DNA of 64,000 nt from Leptolyngbya sp. BC1307 (GCF_002286735.1 NZ_NRTA01000007.1:1-64000); one strand, 5' to 3'. Positions 51,026 to 59,921 are shown, counted from the first letter of the stretch. Program-made: numbers and translations. The notes: generated by a model not told the origin, from the letters alone.

Positions 51026-52651
51026 TCATTCCACCACCACAAACTCTAGTAGCCGCCCATCTGACTGACTGCCAAACCGAATCTGAGTCCCTGAAGACAG
51101 GGTGATTTCTTGGCGGTGTACCTCTCGCCAGCTGCCATCTTTGCAGTAGAAAGTGCCATAGCGAGAATTATCTCGCAGAAAATAGGCGGTCGCTCTGCCG
51201 TCGCCAGTCTGCTGCGCGGCTACCCGCCGATGAAAGATTTCAGCGTGACTGCTAGAGACCCAGGGTTCAGAAATTACCAGGTCATTAGCCTCGGGCCGGC
51301 GACCGATGCGCATCACGTCGCTATAGATCGGCCAGACATGCTCAGGATGGTCGGAGTCGCGGAGCATGGCCTGCTGACGGCTCGGCAAGAAATTAGTGTG
51401 CGCGTTGATTTGCGTAGTCTTATCAGAGAGCAGGAGCGCCCCGTCAAAATCAGGGTGCATGTAGAGGACGGGCAACGTCCAGGCGGGCTGGTTGAAGTGA
51501 TAGAGGGTGAGCAGGTGCTGCCGGGCGATCGCTACTGCTTCATCTACCGGTTTGCGCTCTGCCAAAGCCTGAGCAAAGACCTGAATAAAGCTAATCGCCT
51601 CCTCATCGGCAATCGAGTCGCGCATGGCCACTACGGCAGGCAATCCGTGGTGCAGCAGCACTTCTGCCAGGCTACTGCGAGGGAGCGCTATCTGCTGGCT
51701 TTCTTCTGGCTGCGCCCCCCAGCAGGTATTAAACACCGCTAGCTTTACCCGCGTGCGAATTAACACCTGAGACAGCTCAGTCCCACTCAGGCTCGCAGCC
51801 GATAAAAACAGCACCCCTCCATCTGGCCCCGGCACCCCATGACCCGAATAAAAAAACACGTTATACCCACCGCTCTCCAGCGCCTGAATTAGCTCTGCGG
51901 CACTGGGCTGCAGCAGCATATCTACTTGCCTTTTAGCGGTAGGGCGCAGGTTCAAGTCGCTGCTCTGCTCTAAAATCTGTTTCAGCAGCGTCGCCTCTTG
52001 CTCCAGCTGGAGGCGGGCTGTGGTTGGCGCTTGATCTTCGCCAGGGCTATCTTGACCCAATACCAGTAAAATCTTGAGCGATTTATCTAGAGGTGCCGGA
52101 TCTAGCCGCTCGACGTTGCTGCTGGTCCGGCTGAACAAAATTTTTCGATTCAGCGACAGCGCCCGGCTGCCCGACTGGGGCTGCATAATTTCCCAGGGCA
52201 GGGCAATCAGCGCCGGATCGCGAATTTCTAGCCGCAGCCGCAGCGGTAGCTCCTGACCCATCGCAATGCCCTGAGATTGATCTAAAGATCGCTTGACCGG
52301 CCCATTAAACAGCCACTGCCAGAGGTTGACGCCCAGGTGCTGCATGTAGCGGCTACTGTAGCTAGTGGGCTGACCACCGGGGTCTAAGTTCCCTGCTATA
52401 TCGTCAACCTCTTCGAGGACAAACTGAGGAATATAAGCTGAGGGAATATGCGGCACCTGAGGCAGACCCCGCAGCGAAAAAAATGATTGCCAGTTCTGCC
52501 ATGCCTGAGCTAGCTGGGGACTCCACGGGCAGTCGTAATGGACATGCCCCGCCGGATAAGGCGCTCTGAGTACCCAAATCGCAAAGCGATCGCGCTCCGC
52601 TAGCAGACTATCTACCGCCACCCACAGGCACAGAGAATCTCGCTCAGACAT
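51026..52651 (-). CDS. CHAT-domain (caspase-like) protease fused to an FHA domain
   Basis: I use the ATG at 52651 (MSERDSLCLWVAV), which overlaps the upstream TGA as TGATG. Residues ~1-140 are a less conserved N-terminal domain (LEIRDPALIALPWEIM). The CHAT catalytic dyad is visible: His271 in FFYSGHGVPGPDGG and Cys310 in LAVFNTCWGAQ. It is followed by the family's AVVAMRDSIADEEAISFIQVF helix. The C-terminal ~95 residues are an FHA domain (MRIGRRPEANDLVI, SSSHAEI, LRDNSRYGTF) that should bind phosphothreonine. No kinase gene is adjacent; the partner gene is a PP2C phosphatase. Confidence 0.88.
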   Translation of the reverse strand: MSERDSLCLWVAVDSLLAERDRFAIWVLRAPYPAGHVHYDCPWSPQLAQAWQNWQSFFSLRGLPQVPHIPSAYIPQFVLEEVDDIAGNLDPGGQPTSYSSRYMQHLGVNLWQWLFNGPVKRSLDQSQGIAMGQELPLRLRLEIRDPALIALPWEIMQPQSGSRALSLNRKILFSRTSSNVERLDPAPLDKSLKILLVLGQDSPGEDQAPTTARLQLEQEATLLKQILEQSSDLNLRPTAKRQVDMLLQPSAAELIQALESGGYNVFFYSGHGVPGPDGGVLFLSAASLSGTELSQVLIRTRVKLAVFNTCWGAQPEESQQIALPRSSLAEVLLHHGLPAVVAMRDSIADEEAISFIQVFAQALAERKPVDEAVAIARQHLLTLYHFNQPAWTLPVLYMHPDFDGALLLSDKTTQINAHTNFLPSRQQAMLRDSDHPEHVWPIYSDVMRIGRRPEANDLVISEPWVSSSHAEIFHRRVAAQQTGDGRATAYFLRDNSRYGTFYCKDGSWREVHRQEITLSSGTQIRFGSQSDGRLLEFVVVE

Positions 52652-55146
52652 CAGCCACCACAACTTCCCTTTTGGGTAGGCTGCAAGTCTTGAATAGTCT
52701 CTGAAACCAGCGCCACCTGAGACGCCACTACCCAGCCTTCACTACCCGGCGACAGCACCAGTGGCCGGTCAGTTTGAATCGACTCGGGCGGGTTGAGGGT
52801 CGTGCTCCCGCTAGCTGCTGGATTGGGGGTATCGGTCTCAGCGGGCACCTCTGCTAGCGTCTCGCCTGACGGAATGGAACACAGCTTGAGCTGTACCCAC
52901 TGAGACTGATCATCGGCAGTTTGCCGACCGATCACCCGAACAATTCCACCTGTCGGAATGGTACCTGGGATCACATTGACTGCCGCGCCACCTGCCGCGA
53001 CGGGGCTGGGATAGAGGGTCAGCGGTGAGAAGCCACCGGACGATAGGCCATTATTGCCACCGTTTGAGCTGGTGATGCCTGGCACATCTGACTGACGAAT
53101 GCGCGCGTAGGAACCCACCTGGAGGTTAGCCGCTGGCGGCTGAGTCGCTGGGGCTGGGCTAGGCGCTGGGCGCACCTCGCTAGAATTGTCTCCGTCTGGG
53201 AGATCAGCCACCGATGGCTGCAGCCGCCAGCTCAGGCCCGGCAAAAGCCAGTAGAGAACACCGCCAACCGCCGCGAGCAGTAAGATGGCCAGGCTAGCAA
53301 CCTTCCAGCCCGATTGGGCAGCGGTTTTGACTCCGCCTGTTTTGACTCCACCTGTTCTGACAAAGGAGGGTTTGGCTGCTGCCGATTTTTCTGATTTAGC
53401 AGTAGCTGCCGTCATTAAGGGGGTTGACGGTGCCGCCTGGCTGGTGGCACCCGGATTAGCTGCGAGCAGACCCGTGTGCCGACGAGTGGTTTGAGCGGTG
53501 GGTCTAGCGTCTGCCGCAACGGGACTGGCCAGTTCTCTGGGCACAATTTGATCGGAGTCGCGGGTGACTCGGGCTGTCAGTAAGCCTACGGTGACGTTGT
53601 CATGGCCGTTGTATTTGTTAGCCAGGTCAACTAAGTGTTGACCCGCTTCAGCGGTAGGGCTACCGTCCGTGATCAGTGGCAGAATGGCGGACTGCCAGAA
53701 CTGCTCGACGCGATCGCCATCACTCAACCCATCCGAGCACAGCAAAAACACACAGGTCTGATCGAGCACAAAGCGCTGCACCGTGGGCCGCAATACCTGC
53801 GATGAGCCCATTCCTAATGCCTGAATCAGTGAGCCTGAGCCCGGCTGTAGAAGCACTTCACGATAGAGACTGCCGCCTAGCCGTACCTGCCGTGAGGCAA
53901 CGTCATCGTCGAGCGTTACCTGCTGGCAATTTTGCTGGCTGATGCGGTAGGCCCGGCTGTCGCCCACGTGGGCAATGTACACCTCTGTGCCTCTGACGAG
54001 TGCCAGTACCAGGGTGGTGCCCATGCGATCGCGGGCCTGTCGCTGAGCTTGGTCGTTTTGCGCAGAAATTTCGTCATTGGCAGCGCAAATGGCCTCCTCT
54101 ATTGCCAGCAATAGCTCAGTAGCGCTCATATCGTCTGGCGAGGCCGTTAAGATCGGCTGAAGCTGTGCCTCAATTGTGGCGATCGCCAGCTTAGAAGCCA
54201 CATCTCCGCCCTGATGACCGCCAATACCATCGCAGACAATCAGCAGCTGCGGCGTTATCCGGGTTTGCTCGCTGGTCAGCGACTGGGTCGAGCCACTTGC
54301 CGGATAGCAGGCATCTTCATTGCGTTTGCGCGTCGGCCCCTGATCGGTGTAGACAGCCAGGTCGTAGCTGACCGCCTGATTTTGGCCGCAGAGGGCGATC
54401 GCCTGACTTAGCTGGTCAGCTAGCTGCTCGGCGGTGAATAGCTGGCGCTCTAAGCCTTCACACAGCCGCTGCAGAAATGCTCTAATGGCCGGACTAGCAG
54501 TCTGGACTAAAGGAAGCCAGCTGTGGCCTAAATTCATCAGCGTCGGTTCGACCGCTGCGCCGCCCGAGGCAGTCGGCGGGGCTAGCTCTAGCAGCCGCAA
54601 GACTGAGCCATCTACCCGCAGTAACGATTCATCCAGCAGGGTCGGTGCAACCTGCTCTGCCTGCATAGCATCCCACAGCTGAGCCACCTGCCAGAGCCAG
54701 CTCAGCTGCCTCAAAGGGGGCGCTTCAGGCCACTGGGTGACCAGCTTGGGCAGCAGTTCAGGGACGCTAGCGATTTGTCCATCGGTTCTGAAGGGGGTTG
54801 CTAGCGCCGCAGATTCCAGCATCAGAACGTCATCGTCATCGGGCGATCGCAGTACCGCATAGGGGCGAGGCACATGCAGCGGATAAGCCGACAGATGCAA
54901 ATAGGGCAGCAAAAAATCAGGCAGTTCTGGCAGAGATTCCGGGATCAGACCAGGCTGGGTATCTAAAAAAGTGCGATCTTGCTTGAGCAAGTAGCGCTGA
55001 TTGATCATCGCACCGGGCCTGAGCGTACTTACTAGTTCACCCACGCCCCACAAATAGTGATAGGGCAGCACCGACCGACAACCCTGACAGACATGAGCCC
55101 CCTCAGGGTTGGCGGTTTTGCAGCTAGGATTAGGGCAGTTAATCAC
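52651..55146 (-). CDS. zinc ribbon / pseudokinase-like / PP2C phosphatase membrane protein
   Basis: An N-terminal zinc ribbon has Cys4, Cys9, Cys20 and Cys23. Residues ~35-250 look like a degenerate Ser/Thr kinase lobe (LRQLSWLWQVAQLWDAMQ; LRVDGSVLRLLEL) without HRD or DFG. The PP2C domain spans ~265-525: TDQGPTRKRNEDA, CDGIGGHQGGDVAS, HVGDSRAYRIS, CSDGLSDGD and NGHDNVTVGLL, all with metal-binding aspartates. A 15-bp in-frame repeat gives TGGVKTGGVKT before a membrane helix (VASLAILLLAAVGGVLYWLL). A secreted P/S/G-rich SH3-like tail follows. It has 831 residues and a GTG start inside a 13-bp repeat array. Confidence 0.85.
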   Translation of the reverse strand: MINCPNPSCKTANPEGAHVCQGCRSVLPYHYLWGVGELVSTLRPGAMINQRYLLKQDRTFLDTQPGLIPESLPELPDFLLPYLHLSAYPLHVPRPYAVLRSPDDDDVLMLESAALATPFRTDGQIASVPELLPKLVTQWPEAPPLRQLSWLWQVAQLWDAMQAEQVAPTLLDESLLRVDGSVLRLLELAPPTASGGAAVEPTLMNLGHSWLPLVQTASPAIRAFLQRLCEGLERQLFTAEQLADQLSQAIALCGQNQAVSYDLAVYTDQGPTRKRNEDACYPASGSTQSLTSEQTRITPQLLIVCDGIGGHQGGDVASKLAIATIEAQLQPILTASPDDMSATELLLAIEEAICAANDEISAQNDQAQRQARDRMGTTLVLALVRGTEVYIAHVGDSRAYRISQQNCQQVTLDDDVASRQVRLGGSLYREVLLQPGSGSLIQALGMGSSQVLRPTVQRFVLDQTCVFLLCSDGLSDGDRVEQFWQSAILPLITDGSPTAEAGQHLVDLANKYNGHDNVTVGLLTARVTRDSDQIVPRELASPVAADARPTAQTTRRHTGLLAANPGATSQAAPSTPLMTAATAKSEKSAAAKPSFVRTGGVKTGGVKTAAQSGWKVASLAILLLAAVGGVLYWLLPGLSWRLQPSVADLPDGDNSSEVRPAPSPAPATQPPAANLQVGSYARIRQSDVPGITSSNGGNNGLSSGGFSPLTLYPSPVAAGGAAVNVIPGTIPTGGIVRVIGRQTADDQSQWVQLKLCSIPSGETLAEVPAETDTPNPAASGSTTLNPPESIQTDRPLVLSPGSEGWVVASQVALVSETIQDLQPTQKGSCGG
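53325..53354. repeat. in-frame 15-bp duplication inside the PP2C gene
   Basis: TTTTGACTCCGCCTG is followed by TTTTGACTCCACCTG and a partial third copy. It encodes repeated TGGVK on the minus strand just before the membrane helix. Confidence 0.8.
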
Positions 55147-55218
55147 TGAACTTAATCACTGAACTTAATCATTGAACTTAATCATTGAACTTAACCACTG
55201 AACTTAACCACTGAACAA
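55141..55218. repeat. 13-bp tandem array, 6 copies, over the PP2C gene start
   Basis: Six head-to-tail copies of AA(T/C)CA(C/T)TGAACTT, the last slightly degenerate. On the minus strand each unit reads AAGTTCA(G/A)TGATT, so several copies contain GTG or ATG followed by ATT. The first copy in forward coordinates holds the GTG at 55146 that I take as the PP2C start. There are no spacers, so it is not a CRISPR. Confidence 0.92.
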
Positions 55219-55247
55219 CGGGCATCAAAGTCGACAAAACCCAAGGG

Positions 55248-55616
55248 CTATGACGCAGCGGACGCACTAGCGGCGTCGCCACTCCCTTCGACGACACGAG
55301 GCAAGCCCATACTGTAGTTCAGCACGCGGCTTTCCAGGTTGTAGCTAATATCTCCCGACTGTAACAGGGCGCGGACAAAATGCTCTAAATCTGAGCCAAT
55401 TCGCCGCAAATTATAGTCTGTCAGCGCTTCTGAAGCGTATTCTTCCACTAACTGGTCGAATTCGCGGTTGACCTTCTCAATGGCCTCATCATTCCAAATA
55501 AATTCGTTTTCTGGGTCAATGTCCAGCGTCAGTTCGTTTTCGCTGGGCACTAGCTCATTGTTTTCGACAGTTGCCGCATAGATTTGAATATGACGGGTCG
55601 TAGACTTTAGCAGCAT
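55248..55616 (-). CDS. ndhM: NDH-1 subunit M
   Basis: An oxygenic-photosynthesis-specific subunit of the NAD(P)H dehydrogenase-like complex. The pattern MLLKSTTRHIQIYAA, LTLDIDPENEFIWNDEAIEKV, LTDYNLRRIGSDLEHFVRALLQ and ESRVLNYSMGLPRV is the NdhM family. It has 122 residues. It is upstream of the PP2C gene on the same strand (~100 nt, including the 13-bp array), so read-through is possible, although the functions look unrelated. Confidence 0.93.
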   Translation of the reverse strand: MLLKSTTRHIQIYAATVENNELVPSENELTLDIDPENEFIWNDEAIEKVNREFDQLVEEYASEALTDYNLRRIGSDLEHFVRALLQSGDISYNLESRVLNYSMGLPRVVEGSGDAASASAAS

Positions 55617-55940
55617 AGATAATGACTCACAAACAATGCTTCAAAAAAACGCAATCAGAAGCTAGAGAATAGTCTCATTTGGCGATTCATCCAAGTTATT
55701 CATTCGAGCGATTTGCTAGCTAGCTAAATAATTTTCTGCTATTCAGCCTGGGCTGGTCGGTCAGTCAAGCTGTGCAAAATATTTAGCTAGCTGTTTCTCG
55801 GTACTCAGAGGCGTTTTAAAGCCGTTTGAGTCGTTCGCCCTAACCGCGACTTGATTCACCACACATTGTAAACGGTTAGCCTGTGACTCGGCTGCTAATC
55901 TGATGACACTTTATTTGCCCGTAATTGCCGATTTTTCCCA
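55617..55940. other. Intergenic region with a large inverted repeat
   Basis: 324 nt between the divergent ndhM and histidine phosphatase genes. AGCTAGCTAAAT(A)ATTTT at 55718-55735 is mirrored by AAAATATTTAGCTAGCT at 55776-55792, with one bulge. The 40-nt loop contains an inner CAGCC-TG-GGCTG hairpin. It could be a palindromic repeat element, an operator or a small structured RNA. Confidence 0.55.
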
Positions 55941-56612
55941 TTGACCTATCTAAAACTTTTGCTGGTACGTCACGCCCAATCATTGGGTAATTGCCAGGGG
56001 CAACTGGAGGGGCAGTCCTCTACCGCGCTCTCTGCTGAGGGCCACCGGCAGGCCCAGTGCCTCACTCAGGCGCTAATGACCGCTAGTCGCCCGACTTATC
56101 TCTATAGCAGCCCGCTATTGCGCGCCATGCAGACGGCTCACTATCTGACTGAGGCTCTGCAGCCGCAAGACGATTTCTTTAAGCTTCAGCCAGATGCCGA
56201 TTTGCAGGAAATGCACCAGGGCATTTTTCAAGGCCTAACCTGGACAGAGGCTGAGGCTCACTATCCTGGCGTATGCGCTCAGCTTATGGCTACTTTAGCC
56301 TGGCAGCCGGTTCCCCAGGCAGAGTCAATAACGGCAGCTCGGTCTAGATCACAGCGGTGGCTTGACCGGGTGCTCAGCAATCACCAGCCGGGCGATGTGA
56401 TCTGGACCGTTTCTCATGAAGGGCTGATGCAGCAGCTAATCTCGGTGGTGATGGGTTGCGATCGCACCTGGAAGATACCGATTGCTCACACTGCTATCTT
56501 CGAATTCTGGCTGGCTGACACCCAATGGCAAAGGCTAACCCACGACCGCTATAACCCAGAGTATTGGCGGCTTCATCGCTTTAACGACTGTACGCACCTG
56601 AGCGATCGCTAG
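55941..56612 (+). CDS. histidine phosphatase family protein
   Basis: The phosphoglycerate-mutase-like fold has LLLVRHAQSLGNCQGQLEGQSSTALSAEGHRQA (catalytic RHxxS at residue ~10), LYSSPLLRAMQTAHYL, the acid LQEMHQGIFQGLT and the second histidine TVSHEGLMQQLI. It has 223 residues and a TTG start. The substrate (phosphosugar, phosphoserine or a nucleotide) is not readable. Confidence 0.85.
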   Translation: MTYLKLLLVRHAQSLGNCQGQLEGQSSTALSAEGHRQAQCLTQALMTASRPTYLYSSPLLRAMQTAHYLTEALQPQDDFFKLQPDADLQEMHQGIFQGLTWTEAEAHYPGVCAQLMATLAWQPVPQAESITAARSRSQRWLDRVLSNHQPGDVIWTVSHEGLMQQLISVVMGCDRTWKIPIAHTAIFEFWLADTQWQRLTHDRYNPEYWRLHRFNDCTHLSDR

Positions 56613-56743
56613 CCCCTAGTCACTAGCCACTAGGAGGTCGGCTCCTTTCGCATTACTCGCATTACTTAAGGGCACAGTTCTGCGCCGTCCCACTTTTGCT
56701 ACACTGCTAAATGGTCTGCCCCAATTGCAGGTATCCTCTATAT

Positions 56744-56775
56744 GCTTAGGTCTATCGGGGCTTAGGTCTATCGGG
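56744..56775. repeat. 16-bp tandem duplication upstream of the 56902 gene
   Basis: Two exact copies of GCTTAGGTCTATCGGG, ~125 nt before the next start, within a 289-nt spacer that otherwise shows nothing recognisable. Confidence 0.8.
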
Positions 56776-56901
56776 CATTTGCTGGGCATTCATAAAATAG
56801 AGCAAACAGCATCTATAGAGCCAAGTACAGAGACAAGTACCGAATCTGTCTCAATTGATCCCCCGATTGCTGCCGTAGGCCAAACGTGAGGAGCCGCTAA
56901 C

Positions 56902-57879
56902 ATGACCCAGCCAGCCAGAGATACCTTTGGTCAAGCCCGCCAGGGCAGTGTGGCCGCCATCATTCACATCTTAAATGACCGGCTGATCAGCACAGGCATT
57001 CGCACTCGGGCGGTGGTCTCAGATGGCATGCTGCAAATTCTCTGTGAAGCGGCAACCGTTGAGCAGCTAGAGAAGGACCCCTTGATTGAGCAGGTGCGCC
57101 ATACGCTAGAGACGATTAGCCCGCAGCGGATAAAGAAGGTCAAAATTAACAGTCGCATCGTCAAAGAAGATCAGCTGCTGTGGATTGAAGAAATCAATCG
57201 CGACCCGGCTAAGGCGCTGCTGTGGTCTGAGGTGATTGTGCTCAAACGACCGTTTTTTATTGAGCGCTGGATTCGCGATCGCAATCTCAAACCCGCTGGC
57301 CCTGTCTTCAAAGACATCCGTGAACCTGAGCCAAGTAAGTTTGCTCTGCCGCTCCGCATTTTCGGAGGGATAGGACTGTTGCTGCTGTTGCTAGCCGCTG
57401 GTTGGTTTTTGCACAGGGATCTAGGCGGCGCGAATGCCGACCCTGTTGTCGTCGTACCTGCTAGCCCTGAGAGCAGGGTTGAACCGGCGGGTGCTGATGA
57501 TTTAGATGACGCCGCTGCCGATACCGTCAGTCAGGCGTCAGATGAGGATGCCTTTAATAATGCTGACCCCTCAGACGCTGACCTCTCAGACGCTGACTCC
57601 TCAGATTCAGAGGTCGTTGCTGAGGAGGCTGATAGCCCCGCTCCCGACGCCTTTGCCGAAGCCGTCCGCATCGCTGAGCAGGCTGCTATCGAAGGTCAGC
57701 GAGCGACCACTGCTAACGACTGGCTAGATCTGGCTGCTCGCTGGCAACAAGCCTCCGACCTGATGAGCGAGATTCCAGAAAGCAGCGCAGAATACGATAT
57801 TGCTCAAGACCGCATTCAGACCTACCAAACCAACAGCCAGGCGGCGCTGCGGCAAGCGACCGCTGCCCAAGAACGATAG
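56902..57879 (+). CDS. membrane protein of unknown function with acidic repeats
   Basis: A cytosolic N-terminal region (residues ~10-150) contains two related motifs (GSVAAIIHILNDRLISTGIRTRAVVSDGMLQILCEA; ISPQRIKKVKINSRIVKEDQLLWIEEINRDP) that I recall from conserved cyanobacterial proteins without function. A single membrane helix is IFGGIGLLLLLLAAGWFL. After it comes an acidic D/S/A-rich stretch with a triplicated 15-bp unit (DPSDA-DLSDA-DSSDS), then a helical C-terminus (LAARWQQASDLMSEIPESS). It is convergent with the HerA-like gene, 18 nt apart. Confidence 0.7.
   Translation: MTQPARDTFGQARQGSVAAIIHILNDRLISTGIRTRAVVSDGMLQILCEAATVEQLEKDPLIEQVRHTLETISPQRIKKVKINSRIVKEDQLLWIEEINRDPAKALLWSEVIVLKRPFFIERWIRDRNLKPAGPVFKDIREPEPSKFALPLRIFGGIGLLLLLLAAGWFLHRDLGGANADPVVVVPASPESRVEPAGADDLDDAAADTVSQASDEDAFNNADPSDADLSDADSSDSEVVAEEADSPAPDAFAEAVRIAEQAAIEGQRATTANDWLDLAARWQQASDLMSEIPESSAEYDIAQDRIQTYQTNSQAALRQATAAQER
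57565..57609 (+). repeat. in-frame 15-bp triplication in the 56.9-kb gene
   Basis: GACCCCTCAGACGCT, GACCTCTCAGACGCT and GACTCCTCAGATTCA, encoding an acidic D-x-S-D-(A/S) unit three times. Confidence 0.85.
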
Positions 57880-57897
57880 GTTTACCTCAAGTGGCCA

Positions 57898-59616
57898 TCA
57901 CTCAATGCTGACACCGCGAAAGGTTTTGGCCTTGACTTTGGCAGCGACTGGAGAGCGATCAATCGTCTGCGATCGCACCCGGTGAGTTTGAAAGTACTTT
58001 TGCCATTCAGTCGGCGCGTTGAGCGTCTCGCCGCCATGCTGAGTCAGCCTTTTGCGCACCTGGCACAAAACGGGCGTGTTCACGCAGGCCCCTGAGATAA
58101 TCACCTGTCCCTTAGTCAGAGCGGGCAGCTCCTTCAGCAAATCCCGCCCCGCTGCCTCTACCCCATACTTCAGGCTTTCCTGATCGACCGGATTGACAAT
58201 CCGCATCAAAAATTGACTCATGCACTGAGAGAGCACATCTGAGTCAAGCTTGCCGGGTCGCTGCGTGATCAAACCGACCCCAAGCCCAAACTTGCGGCCC
58301 TCACTGAGAATAGTGCGCAAAACGGCTTTGCACCGCGAGGGCTCTTTAGCTGGGGCAAAACGATGGGCTTCTTCAATCAGAGTAAAAACCGGATAAGGCA
58401 GGTAATTTTCGTCCTCCTCACCGATTTTGTCCTTTTCGGTGTTGATCCGGGCTAGATAGCTCTGTCTCAGTACCGCTGCGCAGATTACCTGCTGCTCATC
58501 CTGGCTAATCTCGTTCATTTGCAGCACGGTCACCTGCCCCGGCTCAAATAAATCTTTAGGAGCTAGGTGATGAGTCTGATGGAAATATTGAGAATTAGCT
58601 AAGCGCTCCAGTTTCCACTCAATCGCTGGGGCAGAAGACCCTATTTTAGGAGCGCCTTCTTCGTCTTCCGAGGTGTCTGACTCGTAGACTGATGCGATTA
58701 AATCATCCATATTCCAGCGATATTCTCCTCCTCGGTTATGTTTTTTAAGCTTTCTAAAAGCTTTGCTGAGGATAGACTGCTGGCGATCACTCATCTCTGG
58801 GAGTAGCGTCAGTATATCGTGATAATCTAGCGACGAAATCCGAATGGTGATATCGTCTGGCGTCAAGATTTTCACTACGGGCGCGTAGCCATCGTCACCC
58901 CGAAAGTCTGGGTGTCCGCGCAGCTCTGCCAGGGTGCCATACTCCCCATGCGGGTCAAAAATCAGCACCGCCGCCCGGTTGTAAGGCTGCAAAAATTCTT
59001 CAATCAGCACCCCGGCGGTATAGCTTTTACCCGACCCGGTGCCCGCCAAAATCGCCATATGCGTACTGACCAGCTCCTTTACATCTAGCGCCACTGGCAC
59101 CGCGCCGTCTGGCCGCAGCAACAGTGAGCCTACTTGAGCTGATCCCACTTCACCTGGCTGCTTCTTATTCACCACTTGCAGCAGGGTCTGATCGTCGGTG
59201 ATGCAGACCTTTGCGCCTGGGTCTGGCGTCAGGCGAGGGTTGATAAAGCCTAGCGCTGGGTGAAAATACCCAATCACATCTACCGTTACCTCATAAATTT
59301 CTGGGTTGGGGTGAGAAAACCCGATCAGGGCGGCAATCGTCTCGGGGCTGATTTCGGTATCGGCAAAAATGCGGTCGGGCAGATGGTCACTCAGGCGACG
59401 GTCAGAGATTTTGCCCAAAATTTGCAGCGCCTTCTCTCCGCCCGGCTCAGCCACCTGATAGTAAACAAATTCGCCAATCTTGACCTGGCGGTTGTTCGCA
59501 GTGATAAATACGTACTGATTGCCGTTCTCCCCTGGCCCTTTGACCGTGCCAATGACGCAGGGCTGAGCATTTGCTGAGGCTTTAACCACTTTGACCGTTA
59601 CCGTTGAGCTACACAC
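57898..59616 (-). CDS. HerA-like ATPase (DUF87)
   Basis: A HAS-barrel-like N-terminus (residues ~1-120; VIGTVKGPGENGNQYVFITANNRQVKIGEFVYYQV) is followed by a FtsK/HerA-type motor. Walker A is ILAGTGSGKSYTAGVLIEEF, then LIFDPHGEYGTLAEL, Walker B is FTLIEEAHRFAP, and the arginine region is ISEGRKFGLGVGLITQRPGKLD. It has 572 residues and a GTG start. HerA works with NurA in archaea, and bacterial homologues can be in defence systems. Here no NurA or Sir2 partner is adjacent, so a housekeeping DNA-translocation role is the default. Confidence 0.9.
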   Translation of the reverse strand: MCSSTVTVKVVKASANAQPCVIGTVKGPGENGNQYVFITANNRQVKIGEFVYYQVAEPGGEKALQILGKISDRRLSDHLPDRIFADTEISPETIAALIGFSHPNPEIYEVTVDVIGYFHPALGFINPRLTPDPGAKVCITDDQTLLQVVNKKQPGEVGSAQVGSLLLRPDGAVPVALDVKELVSTHMAILAGTGSGKSYTAGVLIEEFLQPYNRAAVLIFDPHGEYGTLAELRGHPDFRGDDGYAPVVKILTPDDITIRISSLDYHDILTLLPEMSDRQQSILSKAFRKLKKHNRGGEYRWNMDDLIASVYESDTSEDEEGAPKIGSSAPAIEWKLERLANSQYFHQTHHLAPKDLFEPGQVTVLQMNEISQDEQQVICAAVLRQSYLARINTEKDKIGEEDENYLPYPVFTLIEEAHRFAPAKEPSRCKAVLRTILSEGRKFGLGVGLITQRPGKLDSDVLSQCMSQFLMRIVNPVDQESLKYGVEAAGRDLLKELPALTKGQVIISGACVNTPVLCQVRKRLTQHGGETLNAPTEWQKYFQTHRVRSQTIDRSPVAAKVKAKTFRGVSIE

Positions 59617-59921
59617 ATCTCACTGACGTTTATAGCAGTTCCTGCCCGGCTTCGCTTGGCTCACCCATACAAATTTACTATTCGGTCTTTATCCAGTCTC
59701 AATCCGATTGGCGCAATTGCTCTGGTGCAGGAGGCTGCTGGTAGTCCTGATCCGGTGCGATCGCGGATGGAAAACAGCTATAGCCCGCCGTTAAAATAAA
59801 CAGACGAACAAACCTGCTGCTCAAACTTGTAAAAACTGTCTATAGCTATTCGCTTTGATAAGAAAGCTTGCTATTCTAAGCTAAGGTCCTTTTCGCCTCG
59901 TACCGCAGACTTTTTGAGATT
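59617..59921. other. Intergenic region between divergent herA-like and SRPBCC genes
   Basis: 305 nt, AT-richer toward the right end, presumably with two promoters. I see no repeat, RNA or ORF of note. Confidence 0.4.

Noticed and set aside
51110-51742. 210-aa plus-strand ORF antisense to the CHAT-FHA gene
   Set aside because: It lies wholly inside the well-supported minus-strand gene, has no recognisable domain and looks like a frame shadow.
55141-55218. Possible CRISPR array
   Set aside because: Units are contiguous with no spacers and are only 13 bp; it is a simple tandem array.
57898-59616. HerA-based defence system (HerA with Sir2, DUF4297 or NurA)
   Set aside because: No partner effector is adjacent; neighbours are an unknown membrane protein and an SRPBCC protein.
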